Assembly: GCA_035539175.1 (NCBI GenBank)
Contig: DATLIY010000007.1
Location: 186,001-250,000 of the forward strand
DNA from: Acidisarcina sp.
GTDB lineage: Bacteria > Acidobacteriota > Terriglobia > Terriglobales > Acidobacteriaceae
DNA length: 64,000 bases
Direction of reading: 5' to 3'
Positions 27,401 through 36,556 of the stretch are shown here, piece after piece. A program made the position numbers and the translations under genes. How positions within the stretch are numbered: position 1 is the first letter of the stretch; each line of letters starts with the position of its first letter. The notes beneath the pieces were generated by a model. The model saw nothing but the letters and a program-made list of their open reading frames with translations, had not been told where the DNA came from and searched no databases.

Positions 27401-27596
27401 TGGACCTTCGCAGGTTCTCCTGAACCTGGGCAAGTTCAGCGTTCTTAAGACGCTGACGGGCATGCCCCCCTCACCGTCCTACATCGACACCACCGTGAAA
27501 AATGGGGTGACGTACACCTACTTCGTAACCGACACAAATAAGCAGGGTGCTCAGAGCGGCCCTTCAGGTCTTGTGGTGGTCACGGTGAAGTTCTGA
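24414..27596 (+). CDS. Secreted metzincin-like lipoprotein with GGGI(N/D)FA repeats
   Basis: 1060 residues. The signal peptide 'MVLVGSLIAGC' carries a good lipobox, so surface or periplasmic anchoring is likely. A DUF3344-like beta region (about 40-320) is followed by 'DSDGDGLLDTWE', a calcium-type loop. The zinc site HELGHTLALTH (688-698) plus 'LSAMNY' about 40 residues later looks like the metzincin active site and Met-turn, with Ala in place of the usual Gly. Residues 878-930 are eight Gly-rich heptad repeats, and the end (about 945-1060) is a fibronectin-III-like domain. A sigma-70 promoter precedes it. The substrate is unknown. Confidence 0.8.
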   Translation: MSCSFRLPRRAALVMVLVGSLIAGCLPGLAQNGTNPLTIFQNYFVTGDYVVGGWIKGAPDGSGYAPGIISVPDTLQPIQNGVSASVPKGASIVAAYLYWATVEGNQSSFAGKSAYFNGYAVSGAVLGNPNAPTSWSTGGCSGSSQGSKTMRTYRADVRPYLPLDTDPASSTFGATVANGKFQVRLVDSGSNGNGVPVALGATLVIIYRVLSPELPLNSIVLYDGSFAPSNTAQTISQSLAGFYEPSVNPQAKITHIVANGQANKSEQVYLNNALQPLPSLYGALPPFPGIYGSWDNPTWILSNYGYVKTTDTSETTSVVPSQSNSGCVSWGAMILSTTVQDSDGDGLLDTWENNQGYTDAVSGQWVALPNANPNRKDIFVELDYLTNLDGSAGPHLHSHLPKQDALDAVGATFAKQNIGVHFDLGPGIYQGDPYVVPAGTGGNAISEGQLLCSDGATLCAFPGQPAVGWKGGLAAIQTSTGLGNFQSGRTKSYHYVLFGHSLGEPRSYWSTLGYRLANTAIPQLVSIVNSGNTATITLQSPPGAIKPGDCPNAAISGCSDGSSNRIHIAGALGQTSLNGTYFFSNTKSSNLVNNVYTTTFTITTAGVADGTYNSGNEPQLAVTYLGPSSSSGHSDFRGGADSAITFGLWGADDPANCQPDPSQPLSSGQAYCSNATGTAAEQTGTLLHELGHTLALTHGGTFYRDPNNPSVPTDGLNCAPNYLSAMNYLFQVRGFGDGGYDYSFQTLAPLNEASPNESTGIGTDINTGQAAAHATRWYAPPNTLDVLLQNTSGGRYAAAHCDGTPLLPNEPPAVRVDGSFPGALDWNNDLIVPDQVLSAEDLNHNGIIGDAPFSGSNDSQTMNLQQIGARTSAFGESGGINFAGGGINFAGGGIDFAGGGIDFAGGGIDFAGGGINFAGGGINFAGGGIDQNEETATSTADVPTGLVCTVALSGVPGCVPSSGAFLENGKNIPLTWTAPAFGQTRTYTIWRAVGSYGPSQVLLNLGKFSVLKTLTGMPPSPSYIDTTVKNGVTYTYFVTDTNKQGAQSGPSGLVVVTVKF
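27045..27204 (+). repeat. 21-bp tandem repeat coding GGGI(N/D)FA
   Basis: Seven to eight in-frame 21-bp units (GGCGGTGGCATCAACTTTGC type) with silent changes and an alternation between Asn and Asp. Copy number may vary by slippage. It is not a CRISPR, because there are no unique spacers. Confidence 0.92.
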
Positions 27597-27606
27597 GACA
27601 GCGCGA

Positions 27607-27638
27607 GAGGAGCGGTCCGGAGATTCGGCTCGCTCCTC
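27607..27638. terminator. Possible terminator between convergent genes
   Basis: GAGGAGCG (27607-27614) pairs with CGCTCCTC (27631-27638), an 8-bp stem with a 16-base loop, just after the 1060-residue gene and before the convergent kinase gene ends. No T-run. Confidence 0.35.
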
Positions 27639-27722
27639 AAACTGCTGTGCATGCAGGAGCGATACAGGAACGATAAGAGAGCGCACCCATTCCAGACTCT
27701 CGTCATCGACGGCTTCACCAAC

Positions 27723-30671
27723 TCATTGGTGCAGCCGTCGATGAATCTCAGCCACCAGCGGATCGTTCGTGCTTTGACCGCGCATGCTGAGATAGGTGCG
27801 ATAGGAATCAGCGAAGCCATTGCTCTTCAGCCCTTCGCGATCCCGGCCTTGATAGTAATAAACTGCCGGTAGAAAACTGTAGGTGGGCATGTCGTCCATG
27901 AAGAGTTCCAGCACTTCTCCTCGCCGCTTGATGCAACGATCGAACTCTGAATCCGCCTCTTCAAAGGCTCCAGCCTCCAGATAGGCGCGGCCTAGATCAA
28001 AGTGGCCAATCCACGTATCCAATAGGGCCTTGGCGCTGGTAAACAACTGGATCGCCTGACCTGGGTTGTGGGCCTTCAACGCAACTTCTCCCAATATCAG
28101 TTTGGCGTAGGCTTGTGGTTCGGCATGGATCTCGGAACCAAGGCCGCTGGCGAGTTGGCGCGCCCCAACGGTTTCCTCAACTTCGGCCAGAACACGAGCC
28201 GCCAGAAAACGAACCTTTGCAGACTGACGGAGCGCGATTGCGCGCCGTGCGGCAGCCGCTGCCTCCTGCTTGTCACCCCGCCATAGATTCGCATAGGCAA
28301 GCATTAAGACCTTATCCGCCGCAGCGGCAGGATTGTTCGCTGCCAAATCAGCGGCAATCCCCTTCTCGAGAATCTGGATCCCCTCCTGATATCGCCCCTC
28401 ATACAGCGCTAGATTTGCCAGGCCCGAGGCGGCAAGCGAAGCGCCCCGGGGGCTGATCTTTTCGAGACTCTGATACCTTGCTGCAGCCAGCGATAGCTGT
28501 CCCTCTCCCATGTCGGCGTGCGCAATCACGAGAAATGCCTCTTCGTACGTGGGATTCAGTTGAAGCACCTCGCGGCCGCCGCGGCCACAACTCGGGAAAT
28601 CGTTGGCATAACACGAGTACAGCGAGGAGTTCATGCGCGCCATGACGTTATTGGGCATAATCTTCAGCCCTACTCGCGCCGCCTCCATTGCCTTCGGCAT
28701 ATCAAGCTGGCGCGCATAGCAAGCCGCGAGATTGCTATGCCCAATGTTGTCGGCAGGAAACTCTCGTATCAGATCGCCATATTCCTCTGTGCATTTCTGC
28801 CAGTTCTGAGTCCAGATGTAGTAGAGGCCCCGAACACGATAGCGCTCGCGCTCGGTCATCCGGTCCACATGCTCCATCGCCAACTTTGCGTACTTCTCGG
28901 CGTCCTGCAGTTGACCAAGATTTCCAGAAGCGGCAGCCATCCCGGCATAGGCGCGGGCAAAGTTAGGATCCAGCTGTGTCGCTTTCGAGAATGACTGCAG
29001 TGCATCTGTCCACTTCCCCTGGAATTGCTGTTCCATTCCAACGCTGTATTGGTGCACTGCCTCCAGGCTGTCGGTGGAGAAAGTTCCCTGCGCGGCAGTC
29101 AGTTGTACCGATTTTGGCGTCGTGTCGCCCAGCGCCTGACGAATCGGTACTGCGAGTTTGGGTATTTCCAACAGCAGTGCGTCTTTGTTTGAGGTAGTGA
29201 CACTTGCATCGGAAAGGGTCTTCCCTGTCACAGCATCGATCGCTTTTACTGACAGGTCATAGCCGCCACCATGCTTGCTCAAAGAGCCGGTAACAATCGC
29301 AGCAATACCCTCTTTGACGGCTACCAGTCTGCTGGTCTGCTCATCCAGCGTATGAGCGGGATTTGGAAGTGCCGCAGCCACCTTCCGTGCTGAGCCCCGG
29401 TTGAAGCCGTTGATAAAGCTGGCTCCTTCCAGAGCCACATTGAACATGGGCTCCAGAGTATCGTCGAACAGGCTATCCCCTGTGTTGTTCTGAAAGTCAG
29501 CCACCAGAACCGAGACCGGGGTATGAGTTAACCCTTTCGCGGCTTGTGACCTGCTGTTCATGTAATAAACAACTCCGGTCACCGCGAGAATCACCGGAAC
29601 GGCAGTCATCGGAATCCACTTCCAGGGCAGTTCCCGGATGCGATTCATTCTCAGGCGAGCCGTGGAAGCAGAGACTTTCGAGCCTCTCTGGCCTTTATAT
29701 GCGCGAATATCCGCGACCAGTCCCTCCGCACTTTGATAGCGCCGCGCCGGATCCGTCTCCAGACATTTGGAAACAATGTTGCTCAGAAGGACCGGAATCT
29801 TCTTGTCTGAATTCACCAGGGGGATAGCCCGCTGCTGCGTCCGCATTACCAGACTGGCAATCGCGCTCTCCGCGTGGAAAGGCATGGTCCCCGACAGCAA
29901 TTGATACAAGATAAGACCGACCGTAAAGATATCGGAACTCGCGGTCAGTTCCTGGCACTGCGCCTGCTCTGGAGACATGTATTCGATCGTGCCCAGCATG
30001 GTGCCGGTTCGTGTCATTCCATCGCCGGCGAACGACCGCGCCAGCCCGAAGTCCATGACTACGACCCGGCCATTCTTGTCGCGCATGATGTTGCCCGGTT
30101 TCAAGTCACGGTGAATGACTCCTTCCCGGTGAACTGCAGCCAGCCCGCTGGCTACCTGTTCTATGATGTCGACGGCTTCCGCGACTTCAAGCTTGCCTCG
30201 TTGTTGCAGGATTTTGTGAAGGCTCTCACCCTCAACAAACTCCATCGTGATGAATTTGATATTCCCTGCATCTCCAAGATCGAAGATGCGGATGACGTTC
30301 CGATCCGTGATCTGGCGAGCAAGGATCAGTTCCTGTTTGAATCGCTGCAGTATCTCAGGATTACTAGTCAGCTCAGGCCGAATGACTTTGAGTGCAACCT
30401 CTCGCTCCAACTCCAGATCCCGCGCTTTATATACAGCACCCATGCCCCCTTCACCGAGGATCTCGAGGATCTCATAGCGTTGCGTCAGGGCCGTTCCCGG
30501 CTCAAACAGCGTGCCCGGAGGCGACAACTCTCGACCTATGACCGGCGCGATTGTCGGCGATGCACTGCCCAGCGTGGTAGGCGCACCTGAGTCAGGGGAG
30601 CCGTTGGCCGACACCGGCGCTGGCGTCTGCACAGCAGTCTTGCTTCCGGGTACATGGCGTGCGTTGTTCAT
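27723..30671 (-). CDS. Ser/Thr protein kinase with C-terminal TPR repeats
   Basis: Hanks-type kinase anchored in the inner membrane. The kinase domain has 'LGEGGMGAVYKARD', the Lys of 'VALKVIRPE' (about residue 95), 'VIHRDLKPGN', and DFG in 'VVVMDFGLARS'. One membrane helix ('MTAVPVILAVTGVVYYM', about 355-372) leads to an extracytoplasmic part with at least six TPR-like helices. This kinase-TPR layout is common in Acidobacteriota. The start is set at 30671 (or 30683), because a promoter-like pair at 30774-30801 lies downstream of the longer frame's ATG. The target proteins are unknown. Confidence 0.88.
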   Translation of the reverse strand: MNNARHVPGSKTAVQTPAPVSANGSPDSGAPTTLGSASPTIAPVIGRELSPPGTLFEPGTALTQRYEILEILGEGGMGAVYKARDLELEREVALKVIRPELTSNPEILQRFKQELILARQITDRNVIRIFDLGDAGNIKFITMEFVEGESLHKILQQRGKLEVAEAVDIIEQVASGLAAVHREGVIHRDLKPGNIMRDKNGRVVVMDFGLARSFAGDGMTRTGTMLGTIEYMSPEQAQCQELTASSDIFTVGLILYQLLSGTMPFHAESAIASLVMRTQQRAIPLVNSDKKIPVLLSNIVSKCLETDPARRYQSAEGLVADIRAYKGQRGSKVSASTARLRMNRIRELPWKWIPMTAVPVILAVTGVVYYMNSRSQAAKGLTHTPVSVLVADFQNNTGDSLFDDTLEPMFNVALEGASFINGFNRGSARKVAAALPNPAHTLDEQTSRLVAVKEGIAAIVTGSLSKHGGGYDLSVKAIDAVTGKTLSDASVTTSNKDALLLEIPKLAVPIRQALGDTTPKSVQLTAAQGTFSTDSLEAVHQYSVGMEQQFQGKWTDALQSFSKATQLDPNFARAYAGMAAASGNLGQLQDAEKYAKLAMEHVDRMTERERYRVRGLYYIWTQNWQKCTEEYGDLIREFPADNIGHSNLAACYARQLDMPKAMEAARVGLKIMPNNVMARMNSSLYSCYANDFPSCGRGGREVLQLNPTYEEAFLVIAHADMGEGQLSLAAARYQSLEKISPRGASLAASGLANLALYEGRYQEGIQILEKGIAADLAANNPAAAADKVLMLAYANLWRGDKQEAAAAARRAIALRQSAKVRFLAARVLAEVEETVGARQLASGLGSEIHAEPQAYAKLILGEVALKAHNPGQAIQLFTSAKALLDTWIGHFDLGRAYLEAGAFEEADSEFDRCIKRRGEVLELFMDDMPTYSFLPAVYYYQGRDREGLKSNGFADSYRTYLSMRGQSTNDPLVAEIHRRLHQ

Positions 30672-30773
30672 ACCTTCGCCCATGCAGTGGTCCGACTGTG
30701 TAAAATTTGTCCGATGAGGCCGTCGACTGCTCTCCCAAGCCAGGACCTGGAAACAGGTAGCTTGGAGTTCTTT

Positions 30774-30801
30774 AATGTATATCCTTTTATTTCTGTTGCA
30801 A
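30774..30801 (-). promoter_or_regulatory. Candidate promoter of the kinase gene
   Basis: On the minus strand TTGCAA (30801-30796), a 16-base spacer and TACATT (30779-30774). The start of transcription near 30767 leaves about 95 bases of leader to ATG 30671. Confidence 0.45.
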
Positions 30802-31269
30802 ATGTGCATTACATTGCAACATTATTCCCTTCGCCATAATCCTCATCGATTCCACGAAATTACACCCAGTCGGGTCGATTTCTATCGAAGCACGGGCGAC
30901 GGAATGTCGTCTGAGGCTTTATGCTGGCCCCTCTTGCAACGGATCGAGAGAACGATCCGCGTACCAGACACACAGACAATTCAGGATCGAGGCGATAGGC
31001 ATCGATTTTGGGGATAAGTGCACGCTCACCCAAGGAATGGTGAGCCAATGAGCGGCACGCGTGCCGATTGATGCGCCATTTTGACTTAGGCGGGTATTTA
31101 CTCGCCGCCGTGATCGAGGAAGGATGGTAGACGGCAGCGCACGAGCTTGCCAAGCGATGTTGGAAGTGAAGCGACCAAGAGCCCCCTCACTTCCCCATCT
31201 CCGTATTGTTGCTTTGCGTCGGTTTCGCCGATGAGCTGACGGTTCGTCGGCGCATCCGTTTTCGTTGGA
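30802..31269. other. Intergenic region, no supported gene
   Basis: 468 bases between the ferritin-like gene and the kinase gene, both leftward. Short frames present here lack ribosome sites and family-like sequence. No strong repeat seen. Confidence 0.4.
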
Positions 31270-32385
31270 TCAGCCACGTCTGGCTTCATCGGCATCCTCG
31301 GCCAGATCGTGCATGAGCGCGAAGAAAGCCGGTGAATGGCCGATAAAAAGCCCCATGGCTGTCAAGAAGTTGACCACCCCCATGGCGATCCCCCGTGTTG
31401 CTGTCGGCCTGATTATGGAACATGGCGGGAGTTTACGGCTGAGAAAGGGGCACGGTTCAGGCATGATTAAGTTGGTCTGAAAGTCCTCTCCACCAAACGG
31501 CGAAGAATTCAAGTCGGGGAAGGTTACAGATACTCCTGTCACGGGATCCTTGGCGGTCAGAGGAGGAGCATTGCCCGCTTTGTCAGCCCAGGTTTGGAAG
31601 TGCATGGTTTCAGTCGGTCCAATGCTTATCAAGATGCGCAGAACCTCCGTACTGGTCGCTCTTTGGGCCATCGCCGGATAGAGACTGTTGCCGCCTTGTT
31701 CGATTGTCGGGAAGTGGAAGCCGGCAGTATTCGCAATCGCCTGCAGGAAGTTGGGATCAACGGTGTCCGCGTCGGTCCTGGGAATAGCCGTATGCTTTCC
31801 CACGGCAAGGGTTGGGATCGCTTGCGGAAAAGTGAAGGCCGGATCCAGATCAGGGTTATGAGAACTGCTGCGGTAACGGGTCCACCAACTGGTATCGAGT
31901 GTGAGTTCCATCAGGTTGGTGAGTCGTAATTTTCCGCTGGAGCCGGTTGCAGCGCTACCAGGCAGGGTACGAAAAGGCTCAAGGTTCACTGGCTCAGCGC
32001 CCTTTGAGACCAGATAGGCATTTAAAAAGTTTTGATGCGTAAATTCATCGTCCGTATTGTCATGGACGTACTGGGCCATATCGGAATCTAAAACCGTGAG
32101 GGCGGCAGTAAAGGCGGGATTCCCGGTTCCGCCTGGAACTTCGCTATCTGGAATGCCGCAGAGTTCGTTGTACTGAACCCAGAAGTCCGTTTCCAGGATT
32201 TCTGCTGCCGCCGCGAAGCGAAGCAAAGCTGCGTCCCCACGTGTTAGAGAACCGCTGTGTTCCTCTGGCCCCTCTTCAGCCAAAAGGGGCGAACCACTCG
32301 CCGGGAACCCAACGCCGACAGTAGCGACACCTGCCGCGATTATCCCGTTCTTTACAAACGAACGACGATTGGTTTCAGTCTTCAT
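31270..32385 (-). CDS. Tat-exported ferritin-like domain protein
   Basis: 371 residues. Twin-arginine signal 'NRRSFVKNGIIAAGVATVGV' at the N-terminus, so it is probably exported folded. The body fits the ferritin-like DUF4439/desiccation-related group: 'LRFAAAAEILETDFWVQYNE' and 'YVHDNTDDEFTHQNFLNAYL' carry the Glu/His residues expected in a four-helix bundle, with 'GPTETMHFQTWADKAGN' later. ATG 32385 is preceded by TGGAGCAAC. Metal content and role (stress, iron or structural) cannot be told. Confidence 0.8.
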   Translation of the reverse strand: MKTETNRRSFVKNGIIAAGVATVGVGFPASGSPLLAEEGPEEHSGSLTRGDAALLRFAAAAEILETDFWVQYNELCGIPDSEVPGGTGNPAFTAALTVLDSDMAQYVHDNTDDEFTHQNFLNAYLVSKGAEPVNLEPFRTLPGSAATGSSGKLRLTNLMELTLDTSWWTRYRSSSHNPDLDPAFTFPQAIPTLAVGKHTAIPRTDADTVDPNFLQAIANTAGFHFPTIEQGGNSLYPAMAQRATSTEVLRILISIGPTETMHFQTWADKAGNAPPLTAKDPVTGVSVTFPDLNSSPFGGEDFQTNLIMPEPCPFLSRKLPPCSIIRPTATRGIAMGVVNFLTAMGLFIGHSPAFFALMHDLAEDADEARRG

Positions 32386-32802
32386 GTTGCTCCATACATG
32401 CTGCATAGGAAAGAACCTCCATACCAATGAAGGCTGACCTTTGCATGGGCAAGATTTGTCATAACAAAGTCAAACTCCTGTCATTTAAATGTCAGACCAT
32501 GTAGATCGATATAAATGGGCGGCGTCTCTTTCGTGACCGTCTTCGGAAATAGCTCACTTGGGGTGATGGATCATCCTCTGCAGAGGCAGACAGATGCTAG
32601 ACATGTTGCTTACGCCAATCGCACGTCAGTTAAATAATCTGATTTTTTTTAAGATCCAACGAACCATTTGAATCGCAACCATGAAGTATTGGTTGGAGAA
32701 ACTAAGCGCTTCAAGATCCACATTTCAGGAATATCGAGAGCGCAATGCGATAATTCGGGGCCGTAGAGTCGTTATGATGAGTAACGCTGGTTGGAGATAA
32801 AT
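32386..32802. other. Divergent intergenic region
   Basis: 417 bases between the ferritin-like gene and the MetA-like gene. It contains a palindrome CATTTAAATG within CTGTCATTTAAATGTCAG near 32478-32495 and an AT-rich stretch (about 32630-32660). No gene seen. Confidence 0.4.
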
Positions 32803-33813
32803 ATGGCCCCTCATTCCCTGCTCCTTTTCGGACCGCCTTGTGTTGTCTTACTTGCGTACGTGGCGACGATCCTCATTCTGCGAAGTCAAAAGTCGCGACA
32901 GGGGATGATTTTTCTCTGCACGACTGGATGCATGTTAGCGTTCCCGCATATCGGCCGAGCACAGGTTTCGCTGCCTACAGTGAATTTAGGGGACACAAAC
33001 TTCGAGGACGGTTATGCAGGTTCGGGATTTTTTGGAGAAGAGTTTCCAGACTACTACACCGCAAGCGAAATGAAAGATGCAAACGGGAACACCCTCCCTG
33101 GACGAAACCGTGTAACCGCAGTCAGCACCACGACGCATCTTGTGTTCCTAAGTAAAAAACGTCTCTGGGGTGGCCTGTATGGTGGCGAGGTGCTGTTGCC
33201 GCTCGTCGATCTCGATGTCAATCTCGCGAATGGCCCAAGTGAAAGAGTTCGTGGCCTCGGCGATCTGACGGTAAGTCCGCTTATATTGGAGTGGCCATCG
33301 AAAACACTCAGCCACGGAATTATCGCGCAGCGCTTCGTATTCGACATTGTATTGCCTACCGGAAAGTACAGCGCCCAACGCCCCGCAAATATAGGCAGCC
33401 ATTCCGTTGCTCTGAATCCCTACTACGCAGTGACTTATGCTCCCAATTCGAAATTGGAAGCAAGTTTAAGATTTCACTATCTGTGGAACTCGGAAAATAA
33501 TGAGCCATTCGAAGGGCTCGGCTTCAAGGATATCCAGGCAGGGCAAGCGTTTCATGCCAACTACGCTACATCGTATGCAGTCCGAAAGGACTTCCGGCTT
33601 GGCTTCAATGGCTATTGGCTTCAGCAGATAACCGATCACAGGATCAATGAAAAGGATGTGCGAAGTTCCAGGGAGCGAACGATTGGTCTTGGCCCAGGCA
33701 TACAGCTTGGGGGCCAGGGACTTTGGCTTCGGGCAAACAGCTACATCGAAACCGGCGTTCGGAATCGAATGAGCGGGATCAAGGTCACACTCAGAGTTTC
33801 CAAGACGTTTTAA
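32803..33813 (+). CDS. MetA/SphA-like outer-membrane beta-barrel protein
   Basis: 336 residues, ATG 32803 behind GGAGATAAAT. N-terminal hydrophobic segments resemble an export signal, although it is longer than usual and has a second hydrophobic stretch (to about residue 55). The rest alternates in beta pattern: 'GLYGGEVLLPLVDLDVNLAN', 'FVFDIVLPTGKYSAQRPANI', and ends in 'VTLRVSKTF' with a terminal Phe, typical of outer-membrane barrels. Matches the phenol MetA_deg / transporter family seen beside many degradation genes; the solute is unknown. Confidence 0.75.
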   Translation: MAPHSLLLFGPPCVVLLAYVATILILRSQKSRQGMIFLCTTGCMLAFPHIGRAQVSLPTVNLGDTNFEDGYAGSGFFGEEFPDYYTASEMKDANGNTLPGRNRVTAVSTTTHLVFLSKKRLWGGLYGGEVLLPLVDLDVNLANGPSERVRGLGDLTVSPLILEWPSKTLSHGIIAQRFVFDIVLPTGKYSAQRPANIGSHSVALNPYYAVTYAPNSKLEASLRFHYLWNSENNEPFEGLGFKDIQAGQAFHANYATSYAVRKDFRLGFNGYWLQQITDHRINEKDVRSSRERTIGLGPGIQLGGQGLWLRANSYIETGVRNRMSGIKVTLRVSKTF

Positions 33814-33849
33814 TAAGGCTGGTCTTTCTACTCCGCAGAAAACTGCCTG

Positions 33850-35079
33850 CTACTGAAAAAGATCAAACGGGCCGTGGCGATAGACTCGGCCAGCCTTCAT
33901 GACGAAATCGACTTTACCGGTCACTGCAATATCTTTGAAAGGATCCCCCGGCATGGCTACTATGTCGGCTTGTTTGCCCGGCGCGAGTATACCCAGATCA
34001 TCACGCTGCAATAATTCGGCGGCCTTTCTGGTACCTGCCTTCAACGCGCGTGCTGCCGTGAGGCCAGCCGCTACCATCGCCTGAAACTCGAGAATTCCTT
34101 CACTGAACGGAAACATGCCGCAATCTGTTCCGAACGCAACGTTCACATTGCTTTGCGCGATGCGCCTTTGCGCTTCCTCGATCGCCACGACGTCGCGGCG
34201 AAACTTCCAGACTGCCTGATCAGGAAGCTTGCCTGCCTTCAGCAGCGCCTTGTCCTCCCGCGTCATTTGCATGGTAGGCACGAGGAACGCCCCGGCCTTC
34301 TCCGCCATGGCGATGCCTTCGTCATCGATAAGATAGCAGTGCTCCAGGCTGCGGGCACCTGCGCGCAGCGCCTGCTTGCACCCTTCTGCCGCTCCAGTGT
34401 GTACAGCGAGTGGCATGCCGAGTTGCTGTGCCGTTTGTCCAAGAGCCTGCATTTCATCTTCGAACCATGTGACCTTCGCAGGATCGTCACCGGCGCTCAT
34501 GTACCCTCCGGTATTCATGGTCTTGATCCAATTGCCACCGAATGCATGCTCCATTCGAACCAGCTCGCGAATCTTTGCAGGAGAATCCGCAACCCTCGAC
34601 ACTCCCATGTGACAGCGGCACGGGAGCATCCCCTGCAAGTCTCCGTGTCCCGCGGTCGAGCTGATCATGTGGGCAGCCACGATCAGGCGCGGTCCCCGAG
34701 CCAGGCCTCCATCAATTGCATTGCGCAGCTCGATTGTGGGCCACTCCGGATCCAGTGTGCCCATGTCCCGAAGAGTTGTGAACCCGTAGCGCATGTACTG
34801 CTGAGCATGGTGAAGCCCCGCAAGCGCCTTGGCCGTTGAACACTGAAGGGTTTGCCGCGCAAGATTCATGCCATCCACGCAAAGATGCACATGGGTATCG
34901 ATAAAGCCGGGAGATACGGTACGGTCACTCAGATCGTATATCTTTGCGCCGGCCGGGCGTCCAACCGAGCCGGAAAGCTCGACTATCGTATTGCCCTCAA
35001 TCAAAATCTCCGTTGGACCGAGCAACGTGTCGCTGAGACCATCGAATAGATTCCCGCAGATTACGACTGTCTTTGTCAT
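33850..35079 (-). CDS. Metal-dependent amidohydrolase (imidazolonepropionase-like)
   Basis: 409 residues. Metal ligands are visible: 'FIDTHVHLCVDG' (His-x-His), a candidate carboxylated Lys in 'NWIKTMNTGG', 'LAVHTGAAEG', 'SLEHCYLIDDEG' and 'FGTDCGMFPF' (Asp). The C-terminal 'LGILAPGKQADIVAMPGDPF' is typical of amidohydrolases and Xaa-Pro-type hydrolases. ATG 35079 follows GGAGATGCA; an earlier frame start is not needed. Substrate unknown, perhaps a dipeptide or cyclic amide. Same strand as the MFS and poxB genes. Confidence 0.85.
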   Translation of the reverse strand: MTKTVVICGNLFDGLSDTLLGPTEILIEGNTIVELSGSVGRPAGAKIYDLSDRTVSPGFIDTHVHLCVDGMNLARQTLQCSTAKALAGLHHAQQYMRYGFTTLRDMGTLDPEWPTIELRNAIDGGLARGPRLIVAAHMISSTAGHGDLQGMLPCRCHMGVSRVADSPAKIRELVRMEHAFGGNWIKTMNTGGYMSAGDDPAKVTWFEDEMQALGQTAQQLGMPLAVHTGAAEGCKQALRAGARSLEHCYLIDDEGIAMAEKAGAFLVPTMQMTREDKALLKAGKLPDQAVWKFRRDVVAIEEAQRRIAQSNVNVAFGTDCGMFPFSEGILEFQAMVAAGLTAARALKAGTRKAAELLQRDDLGILAPGKQADIVAMPGDPFKDIAVTGKVDFVMKAGRVYRHGPFDLFQ

Positions 35080-35240
35080 TGCATCTCCGCGAATGTGCTC
35101 CCACCAGGTGCAGAAACATGAAAACGATGGCAAGGCCAAGCACTATGAATATGAGCCTGACATTGCGGCTAGACAAGCACACGGTCGATGCCAGGCAATG
35201 CCTTATTGTAGCGACTGCAAGGGTCGCGTTGGAGCCCACC

Positions 35241-36506
35241 CTATGCCCGAGCAAGCGCCCTCCCAGTTTCGCGAAGTGGAATTGTCAACAGGAGCGCAAG
35301 CAGAGCACCCCCGATCCAGAACCACAGGCTGTCCTGAAAGTGCTGGAGCTGGTTGATGGGATGGAGGAAACCTGGACCGACAAGTTTGCCAAAAACAGGA
35401 CCGACAATCGCGCTGACGCCGAAGGTCATGAAGTTCATCGCTCCAGTGGCACTTCCCTTCACGTTGTCTGGATTGACTTCCTTGATGATGGAGTACGGAA
35501 TCATGGCGGCTCCGGAACCAAATCCAAAGAGGAAACAACTGATCGAGATGGGTAGACGGGCCGGGAGCAGAATCATCTGAAGCATCATGAGGATCATCGT
35601 AAGGATGCCCAGGAGCAGTACGGGTTTTCTGCGTCCCAGCCAATCCGCCAACCAGCCGAGCGCAGGAGCTCCGACGACCCAGCCCATCGTAATCAGAGAC
35701 GCTGTTGTCACCGCATTGGCATAGGTAAGGCCACGGTCCTTTTGAAAGAAGGACACCCCCCAGGTCATGGCTCCAATCGTGGTGGGCACGAAGAGAAGTC
35801 CCGCGATGATGCCGCAAAGATAGGACTGCGGATTACGAAAGACGATGCGGTAGGGAGAAACAAACGACTGCATGAGGCCGCCCTCGGCAGCCCACGGAGC
35901 TACAGACGGTGTGAAGGCAAAGAGGAGAGCTCCGATAAGCAATCCGCCGATGCCAAGACCAAGCCATACCGTCTGCCAGTTCATTCCTCGTTGCAGCATC
36001 GGCCCCAGGACAAACGTGCCTGCAAAACCGCCTGCCATTCCCAGACATTGGGTTGTGCCGATCGCAGTACTAAGCCATCGGGATGGGAGTCCACGAGAGG
36101 CCAGGTACACTGCGCCGGTAAACGCAAAGGCAGACCCTGCTCCCTGCAGCAGTCGGCCTCCATATCCCACGCCAATCGACGGAACGAGAAACAAAAGACA
36201 GCCTGCCGCGAAAAGCAGAAGGCCGACAGGAAGAGCCCGCTTGGCGCCTACCCAGTCGAGCGAGGCACCCGCGATCAGGCTCGTCAGGGAGTAGGTGTAG
36301 TAATACGTTCCCAGAAGAGCGGCGACGCCGATCGAAGTCGTCCAGAAGGCTTTAGCGAGTTCCGGGACCATGATGCTCGGTGCCGACCGCGAAGCGTACT
36401 CAATCGAATAGAAGACCAGGCAGAGGAGCCAGGCAACGATATAGCGCTTCTGTTCAGTACCTGGCGCTATGCCGCTGCCCGAGGGAATGCTGACACTGGT
36501 TTTCAC
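35241..36506 (-). CDS. MFS transporter
   Basis: 421 residues with about 12 hydrophobic helices ('YIVAWLLCLVFYSIEYASRS', 'GAKRALPVGLLLFAAGCLLF', 'FWIGGALLALLLTIPL'), the anion/hexuronate-type MFS pattern with 'DWVGAKRA' in the loop between helices 2 and 3. GTG start behind GGAGCTTAC. It lies 50 bases after poxB and before the amidohydrolase, so it may import the substrate or export a product of that cluster (inference). Confidence 0.85.
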   Translation of the reverse strand: MKTSVSIPSGSGIAPGTEQKRYIVAWLLCLVFYSIEYASRSAPSIMVPELAKAFWTTSIGVAALLGTYYYTYSLTSLIAGASLDWVGAKRALPVGLLLFAAGCLLFLVPSIGVGYGGRLLQGAGSAFAFTGAVYLASRGLPSRWLSTAIGTTQCLGMAGGFAGTFVLGPMLQRGMNWQTVWLGLGIGGLLIGALLFAFTPSVAPWAAEGGLMQSFVSPYRIVFRNPQSYLCGIIAGLLFVPTTIGAMTWGVSFFQKDRGLTYANAVTTASLITMGWVVGAPALGWLADWLGRRKPVLLLGILTMILMMLQMILLPARLPISISCFLFGFGSGAAMIPYSIIKEVNPDNVKGSATGAMNFMTFGVSAIVGPVFGKLVGPGFLHPINQLQHFQDSLWFWIGGALLALLLTIPLRETGRALARA

Positions 36507-36556
36507 GTAAGCTCCTCTTCTGCAGATGCTGCCTGATTACCTACAGTCGCAAGATC

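Noticed and set aside
30672-30809. Longer N-terminus for the kinase
   Set aside because: It would start upstream of the likely promoter and lacks kinase-like sequence.
31098-31295. 65-residue frame after the ferritin-like gene
   Set aside because: Overlaps the end of that gene, no clear ribosome site or domain.
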